In this document: positions 1 to 8,619 of the stretch, one piece after another
Layout: the number at the start of each line of letters is the position of its first letter
Position numbering within the stretch: the stretch's first letter is position 1
NCBI GenBank assembly: GCA_015063625.1
Contig: SVTT01000017.1
Location: 1 to 38,379 of the forward strand
DNA length: 38,379 nucleotides
Reading direction: 5' to 3'
From: Oscillospiraceae bacterium
GTDB taxonomy: Bacteria; Bacillota; Clostridia; Oscillospirales; CAG-272
Program-made: the position numbers and the translations under genes
The notes under the pieces: generated by a model
Database searches by the model: none
Told to the model about the DNA's origin: nothing
The model's input: the letters and a program-made list of their open reading frames with translations, nothing else

Positions 1-386
1 GGTGATTTTGTCACTGCTCGATGCAGTCAAGTATTACTTTACAAAGAGAGCAGGGGCAAAAGCGCCCGTAAAATGCGCCTGTGGGCGTGCTCAACTCGCT
101 CTCTTGTCCCTAGGCAAGAGAGCGAATTGAACACGGTTTCAAGGGGCAGATGTCCGCCCATGCTGCCGCAAAAGTCTTGTAAATATCCGCATATTCACGG
201 CGGCTTTTGCGTTGCCTTGGCAAAAATCTGCTCCCTTGAAACTCGCCTCGACCCACAGTCGATGGTTTTCGCGGTGATTTTGCCACTGCTCGATGCAGTC
301 AAGTATTACTTTACAAAGAGAGCAGGGGCAAAAGCGCCCGTAAAATGCGCCTGTGGGCGTGCTCAACTCGCTCTCTTGTCCCTAGG
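1..386. repeat. hairpin-rich repeat element with a 114-bp end duplication
   Basis: Positions 1-114 recur at 273-386 with one mismatch (T11 versus C283). Copy 1 begins at the window edge, so the repeat may extend further left. Between the copies is palindromic DNA: 96-106 and 115-125 are perfect 11-bp inverted arms around TCCCTAGG, and about 136-151 pairs with about 227-243 with one indel. Smaller stems lie inside both. Reading frames cross the region but show no recognisable domain and no ribosome binding site. I read it as a non-coding mobile or palindromic repeat, not a gene. The right copy ends at CCTAGG exactly where homology to an XRE regulator resumes. Confidence 0.75.
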
Positions 387-388
387 GC

Positions 389-667
389 TTGAGTCAAGAA
401 AAGCTTGCAGAGCTTTCCGGGTGTCATCCCACATACATCGGTCAAATTGAGCGCGGCGAGAAAAACGCTACGATCGAAAGCATCGAAAAAATCGCCTCGG
501 CTTTGAACATTTCGTTGTCAAAGCTGTTTGAAAAGCTTGGTGCTCAAGAGGACGGGGTCCGCAATATTCCGCTTGAATGCTATGAATTTCTTTCGGCAAA
601 GACCCAAAAGGAGCAGGAACACATTCATCGCATTTTACTTGAAGTGGACAATTACAAAAGGAATTGA
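389..667 (+). pseudogene. XRE/Cro-CI-type HTH regulator, N-terminus removed
   Basis: The reading frame encodes a Cro/CI-type helix-turn-helix: SQEKLAELSG is helix 2, HPTYIGQIERGEKNATIES is the recognition helix and following turn, then IEKIASALNISLSKLFE. Family members normally carry about 15 further residues before the GLSQEKLA motif, forming helix 1. Here the in-frame codon at 383-385 is TAG, inside the CCTAGG that ends the upstream repeat, so helix 1 is missing. The first usable codon is a TTG at 389 with no Shine-Dalgarno before it. The rest, including a helical tail of about 30 residues, is intact and has its own terminator. The likely history is a repeat insertion or rearrangement replacing the promoter and helix 1. 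A shortened product made from TTG cannot be excluded. Confidence 0.7.
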
Positions 668-676
668 ACATTTCCG

Positions 677-706
677 AAAAGCTATCCGTCAAGGGTAGCT
701 TTTTGA
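677..706 (+). terminator. rho-independent terminator of the truncated XRE gene
   Basis: The stem AAAAGCTATCC / GGGTAGCTTTT, with a short loop, is followed by T-rich DNA. It lies 10 bases after the XRE stop codon. Confidence 0.75.
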
Positions 707-1031
707 TTTTAGCAGCCATTGTTGATCGGCAATGATCAAGCATAAAAAAGGGGCTGATTCATTTAGCGCCGAACAAAAACACACAAAGAGGAAACTGAAA
801 AATGAAGCCGCTTTATCTGTCAAAAATGGCAGAAAAGGCGGCTTTTTAGGTAGAAATTCTTGCGAATTTCAATTTGAATGTGTGTTTTTTAGGTGCGCTC
901 TTGGCACTCGACGTATTTGTATACGCCTAACGTGCCAAGATCACACCTTCTGCATCTAAATGACGTAGCCCCTTTTCTTCGTTTTAGTATCTCCACGCGT
1001 CCGCAGGACAAGTCAGTTCCTTGCTTCGCCG
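707..1031. other. gene-free interval with two hairpins
   Basis: No convincing gene is visible. A terminator-like stem (about 804-846, AAGCCGCTTT / AAAGGCGGCTT followed by Ts) and a second inverted repeat (899-907 TCTTGGCAC with 932-940 GTGCCAAGA, with a smaller GTATTTGTATAC stem inside) fill the middle. The first could terminate transcription from the left. The second lies between the converging XRE remnant and uxuB and has no T-tract. Confidence 0.5.
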
Positions 1032-1883
1032 TCACACGCCGGAATAGGCGGAAAAGCCGCCGTCAACGGGGAGCACGACGCCTGTGATAAAGCTTGCGGC
1101 ACGGTCATTGAGCAGGAAGAGAAGTGCACCCTCCAGCTCTGTGGGCTCACCGAAGCGCCCCATCGGGGTGGCGGCAAGGATCTTGCCCGTGCGCGCCGTC
1201 GGCGTGCCGTCCGGGGCAAAGAGCAAGGCGGCATTCTGCTTGGTTGAGAAAAAGCCGGGGGCGATCGCATTGACGCGAATACCCACCCTTGAAAAATGCA
1301 CGGCAAGCCATTGCGTAAAATTGGAGATCGCCGCCTTTGCGCCCGAATAGGCGGGGATCTTGGTCAGGGGCGTGTAGGCATTCATGGACGAGATATTAAG
1401 GATCGAGCAGCCTGCTCTTCCCACCATCTGCGTCGCAAACGCCTGTGTGGGGATCAGCGTTCCGAGAAAATTCAGATCGAACACAAAGCCCACGCCCTCG
1501 GCATCGAGATCAAAAAAGCTCTTGGTTTCGGCATCCAGATCTCCCTGCTCAAAATACTCCTTGTCGGTGGTGGCTCTCGGACTGTTTCCACCCGCACCGT
1601 TGATCAGAATATCGCAGGCGCCAAGCTCGCGCCTGACTGCCTGTGCCACTGCGGTGCAGTCCTCTTTTTTTAACACGTTGCAGGGGTAAGCGCGTGCGAT
1701 CCCCCCCTCTGCCGTGATGCGCTCGGCACAGCGCTCTGCTGCCTCACCGTTCAGATCCAGCAGTGCGACGCGCGCACCCGCCCTCGCCAGCACCTCGGCA
1801 AATGCACTGCAAAGCACGCCACCCGCGCCGGTCACCACTGCCACCTTGCCCGAAAGATCGGTGTTTAACACGTTTTGCTTCAT
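1032..1883 (-). CDS. uxuB: SDR-family D-mannonate oxidoreductase (fructuronate reductase)
   Basis: A 283-residue short-chain dehydrogenase/reductase. The Rossmann glycine motif is VVTGAGGVLCSAF (17-29), in the GGVLC form typical of the Bacillus YjmF/UxuB type. NAG-like INGAGG is at 94-99, the catalytic serine region NISSMNAY is at 163-170, and the Y179-x3-K183 dyad is intact. The predicted reaction is reversible NAD(P)H reduction of D-fructuronate to D-mannonate in the cytoplasm. It is the last gene of the leftward uxaC-uxuA-uxuB unit, 12 bases after uxuA, with AAGGAGG seven bases before its ATG. The enzyme is unrelated to the longer polyol-dehydrogenase UxuB of E. coli. The neighbours make the mannonate assignment strong; a gluconate-type SDR is the alternative. 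Confidence 0.88.
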   Translation of the reverse strand: MKQNVLNTDLSGKVAVVTGAGGVLCSAFAEVLARAGARVALLDLNGEAAERCAERITAEGGIARAYPCNVLKKEDCTAVAQAVRRELGACDILINGAGGNSPRATTDKEYFEQGDLDAETKSFFDLDAEGVGFVFDLNFLGTLIPTQAFATQMVGRAGCSILNISSMNAYTPLTKIPAYSGAKAAISNFTQWLAVHFSRVGIRVNAIAPGFFSTKQNAALLFAPDGTPTARTGKILAATPMGRFGEPTELEGALLFLLNDRAASFITGVVLPVDGGFSAYSGV

Positions 1884-1895
1884 ATATCGTCCTCC

Positions 1896-2966
1896 TTACT
1901 GCTTCTGCCCGTCGGGAGCGCACATGCGCTCACACGCTTCAAAAAGACCGTTGAGATAGGTGGCGCCCAGCGCGCGGTCGTAAAGCCCGTAGCCGGGCTT
2001 CCCTTTCTCACCGAAGATCATGCGCCCGTGGTCGGGACGCACGTAGCCCTCAAAGCCGTTTTCCGCCAATGCGCGCACCACCTCCAGCATGTCCAGCGAG
2101 CCGCAGGAAGAAAGATGGGCGCGCTCCTCAAAGGAGCCATCCTCCATGATCTTGACGTTTCTGATGTGCATAAAGGCGATCCTGCCCATCCGCGCATATT
2201 TGCGAACCATCAGAGGAATATCGTTGAAAGCGGCACAGCCAAGGCTGCCCGTGCAAAGGCAAAGCGCATTGGCGGGGCTGTCGACCAGCGAGAGAAGCCG
2301 ATCCAGATTTTGTTCATTGGTGATGATGCGCGGCAGACCGAAGATGGGATAGGGCGGATCGTCGGGGTGGATCGCCATCCTCACGCCGCACGATTCGGCA
2401 ACCGGGATCACCTTCTCAAGGAAGCGCTTCAGATTGCGCCAAAGCCCCTCCTCGCCGAGAGCAGCGTAGGCGGTGATCAGCTCTCGGATCTCCTCCTTGG
2501 TATAGCTGGCATCCCAGCCGGGCAAATCGATGTCATCGACCAAGGGGTCAAGGTCCTTCATCTGATCCCAATACATCACCAAGGAGGTGGAGCCGTCGGC
2601 TGCCAGATGGTCAAGCTGCGTTCTCGTCCAATCAAACACCGGCATGAAGTTGTAGGTCACGCACCTGACGCCGTGTCGCGCACACCGACGGATATTCTCG
2701 CAATAGACCTCGAGCAGATGCTCCACGTCCCCTCTGCCGAGCTTGATATCCTCGTGAACGGGGATCGATTCGACCACGTCAAACACCAGTCCATGCCGAC
2801 GGGATGCCTCGGCGATCTCCCGAAGGCTCTCCTCGGGCCAGACCTCGCCGGGCTTGACGTCATAGACCGCCGAAACCACCGAGCGCATCCCCGGGATCTG
2901 CGCAATATAATCGAGCGATATGGGATCCTCCTTGCCATACCAGCGAAAGGAAAGCTTCATTTTCAT
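1896..2966 (-). CDS. uxuA: mannonate dehydratase
   Basis: Dehydrates D-mannonate to 2-keto-3-deoxy-D-gluconate in the cytoplasm. The family is metal-dependent (Fe2+ or Mn2+) with a xylose-isomerase-like TIM barrel. The sequence shows the usual start MKMKLSFRWYG, the hallmark HPDDPP motif in mid-protein, FMHIRNVK near the C-terminus and a late RPDHGRM motif, all typical of UxuA. I chose the ATG at 2966 (356 residues, normal length) rather than an upstream one. It overlaps the uxaC TGA as ATGA and has GGAGG just upstream, so translational coupling with uxaC is likely. It is the middle gene of the uronate unit. No kdgK or kdgA gene for the next steps is in the window. Confidence 0.95.
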   Translation of the reverse strand: MKMKLSFRWYGKEDPISLDYIAQIPGMRSVVSAVYDVKPGEVWPEESLREIAEASRRHGLVFDVVESIPVHEDIKLGRGDVEHLLEVYCENIRRCARHGVRCVTYNFMPVFDWTRTQLDHLAADGSTSLVMYWDQMKDLDPLVDDIDLPGWDASYTKEEIRELITAYAALGEEGLWRNLKRFLEKVIPVAESCGVRMAIHPDDPPYPIFGLPRIITNEQNLDRLLSLVDSPANALCLCTGSLGCAAFNDIPLMVRKYARMGRIAFMHIRNVKIMEDGSFEERAHLSSCGSLDMLEVVRALAENGFEGYVRPDHGRMIFGEKGKPGYGLYDRALGATYLNGLFEACERMCAPDGQKQ

Positions 2967-4381
2967 GTTAAAACCTCCGATTCCAATCCGAAATAACGGC
3001 ATGCATTGCCAAAGCAGATATCCTTAACCAGCGCTTCAAGCGCCATGGGATCGTCGGGATATTCTCCCCCCTCCACCCATTCACCGATGAGATCGCAGAG
3101 AATGCGGCGGAAATAGTCATGCCTTGTGTAGCTGAGAAAGCTTCGTGAGTCGGTCAGCATACCGATAAAATTACCGAGAATGCCGAGCGATGCAAGACTC
3201 TTCAGCTGTGCACGGATCCCCTCCTTGTGGTCATTGAACCACCAGGCACTGCCGTGCTGCACGCTGCCTCTCACACCCGCACCGCAAAAGGCGCCGATCA
3301 GGCTATCCAAAAACGCATTGTCGGCAGGGTCAAGGCTGTAAAGCACGGTGCGCGGCAGGCACCCCTCGCGATAAAGGCGGTCAAGCAGCGAGGCAAGCGC
3401 CCTGCTGCCGTTAGCGGGACCGATGCAATCGAAGCCTGTGTCAGGCCCGAGCGCGCGCAGCATCGCGGAATTGGGATCTCGGATGCAATTGTAATGAAGC
3501 TGCATGACAAAGCCAAGCCGCGCATATTCCGCGGCACAGAACAGCAAGAGCTCAGTCTTGAATGCCTCCTCCTCTTCCCTTGTGACCGCCTCCCCTGCCA
3601 ATGCGCGGCGCATGATTCCGCAAAGCTCGGCTTGGCTTGCCTCCCGATAGCAGGCACGGTCAAGCCCGTGGTCGCTGGCGCGGCAGCCGTGTGCGGCAAA
3701 ATGCGCCATACGGCGTGAAAGAGCCTGCTTAAGGCTGTCAAGATCAGTGATCGCAATATCTGCCGCATCGCCAAGCGTGACGAGATAGTCACGCCAGCCC
3801 TGCTTCTCGATCCCCAACGCACGGTCGGGTCGGAAGGTGGGGGCGACCACGGCTTTAAGGGTCCCCTCCCCGGCGAGCAGGCGATGATAAACGAGAGGAT
3901 CGACAGGATCGTCGGTGGTGCCGATAAAGGCAACACCGCTTTTTTCGATGATATCGCGCGCGCAAAGCCCCCCTTCACCGAGAACGCGCGCGCAGAGCGC
4001 ATAGACCTCCTCGGCGGTATCGGCGCTCAGCACACCGCGGTAGCCGAAATAGGTCTTCAGCTCCATGTGACACCAATGGTACATGGGGTTTCCGATCGCC
4101 CTTGGTAGCAGGGAAGCAAATCGATAAAACTTCTCAAAATCGGGGGCATCACCCGTGATATAGCGCTCCTCCACGCCGTTCTCACGCATCAATCGCCATT
4201 TGTAGTGATCCCCCGAAAGCCAAAGCTCGGTGATGCTCTGAAAGCGGCGGTTTTCATAGATCTCGCGCGGGCTGACGTGACAATGGTAGTCCACGATGGG
4301 GAGCTCCGACGCATACTCGCGGTAAATGCGCTGTGCGGTGGGGGTTCTGAGCAGAAAATTCTCATCCAAAAAATGCGGCAC
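2963..4381 (-). CDS. uxaC: glucuronate (uronate) isomerase
   Basis: Interconverts D-glucuronate and D-fructuronate, and galacturonate and tagaturonate, in the cytoplasm. It is a 472-residue member of the amidohydrolase superfamily, matching the usual UxaC length of about 470. The metal-binding HxH is in DYHCHVSP (His33, His35), followed by the family-typical WLSGDHYKWRLMRENG, and GMLTDSRSFLSYTRHDYFRRILC lies near the C-terminus. The start is a GTG at 4381 (MPHFLDENFLL) preceded by AAAGGAGG; longer frames begin before this ribosome site and are unlikely. It is the first gene of uxaC-uxuA-uxuB, transcribed leftward from the promoter at 4452-4479 and diverging from the transporter and glycosidase genes. 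Confidence 0.96.
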   Translation of the reverse strand: MPHFLDENFLLRTPTAQRIYREYASELPIVDYHCHVSPREIYENRRFQSITELWLSGDHYKWRLMRENGVEERYITGDAPDFEKFYRFASLLPRAIGNPMYHWCHMELKTYFGYRGVLSADTAEEVYALCARVLGEGGLCARDIIEKSGVAFIGTTDDPVDPLVYHRLLAGEGTLKAVVAPTFRPDRALGIEKQGWRDYLVTLGDAADIAITDLDSLKQALSRRMAHFAAHGCRASDHGLDRACYREASQAELCGIMRRALAGEAVTREEEEAFKTELLLFCAAEYARLGFVMQLHYNCIRDPNSAMLRALGPDTGFDCIGPANGSRALASLLDRLYREGCLPRTVLYSLDPADNAFLDSLIGAFCGAGVRGSVQHGSAWWFNDHKEGIRAQLKSLASLGILGNFIGMLTDSRSFLSYTRHDYFRRILCDLIGEWVEGGEYPDDPMALEALVKDICFGNACRYFGLESEVLT

Positions 4382-4451
4382 GGCGTTTCCTCCTTTTGGG
4401 TGACGGCGCATCCGACTGCCAAGGACATTCGGGCGTTCTCTCCTATCTACT

Positions 4452-4479
4452 ATTTTAGCACGATCGACATGGCAATCAA
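4452..4479 (-). promoter_or_regulatory. sigma-A-like promoter for uxaC-uxuA-uxuB
   Basis: On the minus strand a -35 TTGATT (4474-4479) and a -10 TAAAAT (4452-4457) are separated by 16 bases, about 70 bases before the GTG start. A short inverted repeat TTTGC-AAC-GCAAA (4494-4506) lies just upstream and could be an operator, but it is too short to assign. Confidence 0.6.
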
Positions 4480-4506
4480 TACAATATCTTATGTTTGCAA
4501 CGCAAA

Positions 4507-4773
4507 AACAGGATGATCTTCATATAAGCATCATTTTTCCGCAGTTGAAAACAGCGGCAAGGTGCGGACTATCTTTTCTGCGAGATTTAAAGGATGCTTG
4601 CATAGTTTGAGGAAAGATTGCACATCCATAATACCGCAGCACCGCATCTCAAAGGCGTGATCGGGCTACATCAAAAAGCGTCTTCCGGCGCAACGCGAGG
4701 GAGCTACGGTTATTATCACAGAAAATGCGGAAAACTATACAAACAGCAAATTGCTTGAAAACGAGGAAACGCA
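4507..4773. other. divergent intergenic region, no gene supported
   Basis: Carries the upstream region of the transporter gene. One short stretch on the plus strand (about 4661-4777) stays open up to the transporter ATG but has no start codon or recognisable motif, so I do not call it a gene. No uronate regulator (GntR, LacI or IclR type) is encoded here, so regulation must come from elsewhere. Confidence 0.5.
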
Positions 4774-6231
4774 ATGAAAAAGGAAACGCACATGCAAGGG
4801 AATACGGGACGCCCCTTCGGCATTCTTGACAGTCTGTCCTATGCGGCGGGAGATCTTGGCTGCAACATGAGCTTTGCCCTCAAAAGCACAATGGCGATCT
4901 TCTGGACACAATATATGGGGCTTGAGGTCTGGTATTCCCTGCTGCTGATCGTGGTGCAGGTGTGGGATGCCATCAATGATCCGCTGATCGGCTCGATCAT
5001 CGATGCCGACCGCCGCCAATATCGCCGCCACAAGTTTCTCACCTATATGCTGTTTGGCTCGGTCGGGCTGACTGTGGCGGGCGCGCTCTGCTTTTTGCCC
5101 GTGCCGTGGGCACCGTTATGGGCGCAGGTGCTCATTTTTATCGGGGGCTACGTGATCTGGGATGCCTTTTACACCGTGGTCAACGTGCCCTACGGCTCCC
5201 TGCTCTCCCTGATCTCGGAGGACACTGCCGACCGTGCCTCTCTCTCGGCATGGCGATCGGTGGGCTCTGCCGTCGGCAATATGATCCCCATGGCGATCCT
5301 TCCCTTCCTCATCTATGACCGCAATGACCGCCTGGTCGGTGAGCGCGTGTTTCTCGCCGCACTGATCATGGGCGTGATCGGCTTTCTCGCCTTTCAGTTC
5401 ACCATCCGCACCACCGAGCTGCGTGCAGAGATCGACCTGCCGCTTCACGAAAAAGCACCCCGTCTGTCCTTTTTTACCGCCTTTCGGAATTTCTGGCACA
5501 ACCGCCCCGCCATGGGTGCCACGGTTGCCGCCATGGGCATGCTGCTCGGCATGAAGGGGGGAGAGCTCGCCGTAACCGTGCTCTTTCAGTCCTACTTCCG
5601 CAACGCCAAGATCTCGGGCGTGATACAGGTCTTTTCCATGCTGCCCGTGATCGCGTTTACCCCTCTTGCCCGACGGCTGGTCGTGCGGTACGGCAAAAAG
5701 GAGCTCTCCACCTTCGGTGCGATCTGCTCGCTCTTTGCCTCATTCCTGCTTTTGATCCTGCCCATTCCGCCCAACGCGATCGGCATGGCGACCTACGTCG
5801 GATGTCAGCTCATCAACAGCCTCGGTGTCGGTCTTTATTCCACCGTCAGCTGGGCAATGATGGGGGACGCCATTGATTATAACGAATGGAAAACGGGAGA
5901 GCGCGAGGAGGGTATGGTCTTTTCCCTGCACTCCTTTTTCCGCAAGCTTGCCCAGGGCGTGGGACCCTCTCTCGTGCTGCTGATCATGTACGCCATCGGT
6001 TACGTGGGAAAAAACGGCGGCAACCAGAGCCTTCAGGTGGCAAGTGGGATGCGATATCTGGTCGCGGCACTCTATTTCTTCAGTGCCCTGATGCAATTGC
6101 TGGGTCTTGCGGTGATCTACAATCTGAATAAGCGACAGCTTGCAGAAATGCACGACGCACTTGCTGCCAACCGAGAAAGGAATACTAAAAATCGCGACAG
6201 AGCCATTGATCATAAGGAGGACATGCCATGA
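4774..6231 (+). CDS. GPH-family sugar:cation symporter, probable glucuronide transporter
   Basis: A 485-residue integral membrane protein with about 12 hydrophobic segments, of the glycoside-pentoside-hexuronide (GPH) family that includes MelB, GusB and XynB-type symporters. Family signs are the N-terminal SYAAGDLGCNM, the acidic NDPLIGSIIDAD of helix II-III with basic RRQYRRHK after it, a central PYGSLLSLISED, and WAMMGDAIDYNEWKTGEREEG. It would import a glycoside with Na+ or H+ across the cytoplasmic membrane. ATG 4774 is preceded by GAGG; ATG 4792 is a possible alternative. Its TGA overlaps the ATG of the GH2 gene, so transport and hydrolysis are coupled, and the divergent uronate genes point to a glucuronide or galacturonide. 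The exact substrate is inferred. Confidence 0.9.
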   Translation: MKKETHMQGNTGRPFGILDSLSYAAGDLGCNMSFALKSTMAIFWTQYMGLEVWYSLLLIVVQVWDAINDPLIGSIIDADRRQYRRHKFLTYMLFGSVGLTVAGALCFLPVPWAPLWAQVLIFIGGYVIWDAFYTVVNVPYGSLLSLISEDTADRASLSAWRSVGSAVGNMIPMAILPFLIYDRNDRLVGERVFLAALIMGVIGFLAFQFTIRTTELRAEIDLPLHEKAPRLSFFTAFRNFWHNRPAMGATVAAMGMLLGMKGGELAVTVLFQSYFRNAKISGVIQVFSMLPVIAFTPLARRLVVRYGKKELSTFGAICSLFASFLLLILPIPPNAIGMATYVGCQLINSLGVGLYSTVSWAMMGDAIDYNEWKTGEREEGMVFSLHSFFRKLAQGVGPSLVLLIMYAIGYVGKNGGNQSLQVASGMRYLVAALYFFSALMQLLGLAVIYNLNKRQLAEMHDALAANRERNTKNRDRAIDHKEDMP

Positions 6232-8471
6232 GGACTACTCTTCAGCTCAACAGCGGCTGGGCGTTCAGCAAAAGGGCGACCGAGCCACCTACCGACCTTC
6301 CCACCGCATGGGAAGCGGTCACACTTCCCCACACCTATAACGCCAAGGACGGTCAGGACGGCGGCAACGACTATCACCGCGGTGTCTGTTACTATGCGAG
6401 GCAGCTGAAAAAAAGCGAGCTTCCGCAGGCGGCACGCTATTATCTGGAGATACGGGGTGCCAACTCCTCTGCCGACGTGCTTCTTGACGGCAAGCAGCTT
6501 TGCCACCACGACGGAGGTTATTCGACCTGGCGCGTTGACCTGACGAAGGATCTGAGGGAGGAATCCCTGCTGGTCATCGCCGTGGACAACTCCCCGAATG
6601 ATCGGGTCTATCCGCAAATGGCAGATTTCACCTTTTACGGTGGACTTTACCGCGACGTACGCCTTGTCTGCGTGGAGGATTGCCATTTCGATCTTCTGCT
6701 TGACGGGGGGGAGGGCATCCGCCTGGCACCCACCGTATCGAACGGTCGTGCCGAGGTAAGCATCGAGGCTTCGGTCTGCGGCATGCGCGAGGATGCACAG
6801 CTCCGCTACTGTATTGTTGATGCGAGCGGAGTTACGGTTGCCACCCATACGGGCAAGGAAACCGCCGCCATTCTGACGGTGGAGCAGCCCCATCTGTGGC
6901 AAGGAAAGCAGGACCCCTATCTTTACCGTGCCACGGTGGAGCTGATCCTTTACGGCGACGTGCTTGACCGTGTCAGCCTCCGCTTCGGGTGCCGCAGCTT
7001 TCACATCGATCCCGATCGGGGCTTCTTTCTCAATGGAAAGCACTACCCCCTGCGCGGCGTATCCCGTCATCAGGACCGTCTCGGCATCGGCAACGCCCTG
7101 CTCCCCCACCACCATCTTGAGGACATCGATCTCATTTGCGAGCTGGGTGCCACCACGGTGCGCCTTGCACACTACCAGCACGACCAATACTTTTATGACC
7201 TTTGTGACGAGCGCGGTCTGGTGGTATGGGCAGAGATCCCCTATATTTCAAGGCACATGCCAAAGGGACGGGAAAACACGCTTTCGCAGATGCGTGAGCT
7301 GATCGTCCAGAATCACCATCATCCCTCCATCATCATCTGGGGACTCTCAAACGAGATCACCATGGGGGGTGACAAGGATTCCGACCTTCTCGAAAATCAC
7401 CGTCTTCTCAACGATCTCTGCCATCAGCTTGATCCCACGCGTCTGACCGCCGTTGCCGCCGTATCGCCCTGTCCCATCGACAGCCCTTATCTTCAGATCC
7501 CCGACGTGGTATCCTACAATCATTATTTCGGCTGGTACGGCGGCAATACCGCCATGAACGGTCCATGGTTTGACCGCTTTCACGCACGTCATCCCCAAAT
7601 TCCCATCGGCTGCTCGGAATACGGATGCGAGGCGCTTGACTGGCACACCTCGCACCCCGTGCAGGGTGATTATACCGAGGAATATCAGGCGCATTACCAC
7701 GAGGAGCTGATCAGGCAGCTCTTTGAACGCGAGTATCTCTTTGCCACCCACGTGTGGAACATGTTTGACTTCGGCGCCGACGCACGCAACGAGGGAGGCG
7801 AAAACGGACAGAACCACAAGGGTCTTGTCACGATGGACCGCCGCTACAGGAAGGACGCCTTTTACGCCTATAAGGCATGGCTTTCGGACCGCCCCTTCGT
7901 GCATCTGTGCGGCAAGCGCTACGTCGACCGTACCGAGCCGATCACCCGTGTGACCGTTTATTCCAATCTCCCCGAGGTCGAGCTGCTTGCCAACGGAAAA
8001 AGCCTTGGCAAAAAAAGCGCCCCCGACCACTTCTTTTACTTTGACGTGCCAAACGAGGGAGAAACCGAGCTGGTCGCCGTGGCAGGTGAGCTTCGGGACG
8101 TGGGTCGCCTGCGCCGCGTGGAGCAGTTCAACGAGCGCTATCGCCTGCGCGAGCAGGGGGCGGTCCTCAACTGGTTTGATGTCACCGAGCGCGAGGGCTA
8201 TTTTTCGCTCAACGACCCGATCGGCGAGATCATGAGGACGCCGAAGGGTGCGGCGCTGATGGAAACCTTCCTTCGGACGCTGCTGCCCCCACAGGGCGAG
8301 GGGCAGTCGGGGGGGTTTGAAATGAACGAGGGCATGCAGCAAATGATGCAGGGATTTACTCCGCTGCGCCTTGCGCGCACGGTGGGCGCCATGGGCAGGA
8401 CCCCCACCAAGGAGGAGCTCCTCTCGCTCGGCGAGCTGCTGAACAGCATCAAAAAGCCTGACACGGTGTAA
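6228..8471 (+). CDS. GH2 glycosidase, probable intracellular beta-glucuronidase
   Basis: A 747-residue retaining GH2 enzyme without a signal peptide. The N-terminal jelly roll (about 1-165) holds LPHTYNAKDGQDGG and FYGGLYRDV, followed by an Ig-like domain and a TIM barrel from about 270. The acid/base is Glu376 in GLSNEI and the nucleophile is Glu464 in CSEYG. After them comes ATHVWNMFDFGADARNEGG and an N-x-K triad (Asn529-His-Lys531), which in beta-glucuronidases contacts the sugar carboxylate. Some GH2 beta-galactosidases also carry NDK there, so the motif is not decisive. Ig-like residues (about 585-640) are followed by a roughly 90-residue Met-rich helical tail outside the classical GH2 fold. 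The context (symporter upstream, uxaC-uxuA-uxuB divergent) favours glucuronide cleavage; beta-galactosidase is the alternative. Confidence 0.88.
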   Translation: MRTTLQLNSGWAFSKRATEPPTDLPTAWEAVTLPHTYNAKDGQDGGNDYHRGVCYYARQLKKSELPQAARYYLEIRGANSSADVLLDGKQLCHHDGGYSTWRVDLTKDLREESLLVIAVDNSPNDRVYPQMADFTFYGGLYRDVRLVCVEDCHFDLLLDGGEGIRLAPTVSNGRAEVSIEASVCGMREDAQLRYCIVDASGVTVATHTGKETAAILTVEQPHLWQGKQDPYLYRATVELILYGDVLDRVSLRFGCRSFHIDPDRGFFLNGKHYPLRGVSRHQDRLGIGNALLPHHHLEDIDLICELGATTVRLAHYQHDQYFYDLCDERGLVVWAEIPYISRHMPKGRENTLSQMRELIVQNHHHPSIIIWGLSNEITMGGDKDSDLLENHRLLNDLCHQLDPTRLTAVAAVSPCPIDSPYLQIPDVVSYNHYFGWYGGNTAMNGPWFDRFHARHPQIPIGCSEYGCEALDWHTSHPVQGDYTEEYQAHYHEELIRQLFEREYLFATHVWNMFDFGADARNEGGENGQNHKGLVTMDRRYRKDAFYAYKAWLSDRPFVHLCGKRYVDRTEPITRVTVYSNLPEVELLANGKSLGKKSAPDHFFYFDVPNEGETELVAVAGELRDVGRLRRVEQFNERYRLREQGAVLNWFDVTEREGYFSLNDPIGEIMRTPKGAALMETFLRTLLPPQGEGQSGGFEMNEGMQQMMQGFTPLRLARTVGAMGRTPTKEELLSLGELLNSIKKPDTV

Positions 8472-8527
8472 AAATCCGCTCCCGATCGAACGGGGCAGGG
8501 TTCGTGCAAAGACTTTTTCGCATCCTA

Positions 8528-8556
8528 TTGACAACCTCAAAGGGGAGAGGTATAAT
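8528..8556 (+). promoter_or_regulatory. consensus sigma-A promoter of the histidine phosphatase gene
   Basis: TTGACA (8528-8533), exactly 17 bases, then TATAAT (8551-8556). This is a perfect match to the housekeeping consensus, about 60 bases before the ATG at 8620. Confidence 0.92.
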
Positions 8557-8619
8557 CCTGTTAAGAGAGCTCCGGAAGCGGCACTCACAAAAACACTTCC
8601 CCCGAGGAGGAACCGCGGT

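Noticed and set aside
73-450. 125-residue frame running from the repeat into the XRE gene
   Set aside because: Read in the wrong frame for the XRE domain; the repeat part is palindromic DNA without a ribosome site.
1875-2996. 373-residue plus-strand frame opposite uxuA
   Set aside because: Antisense shadow; uxuA has HPDDPP and operon overlaps with its neighbours.
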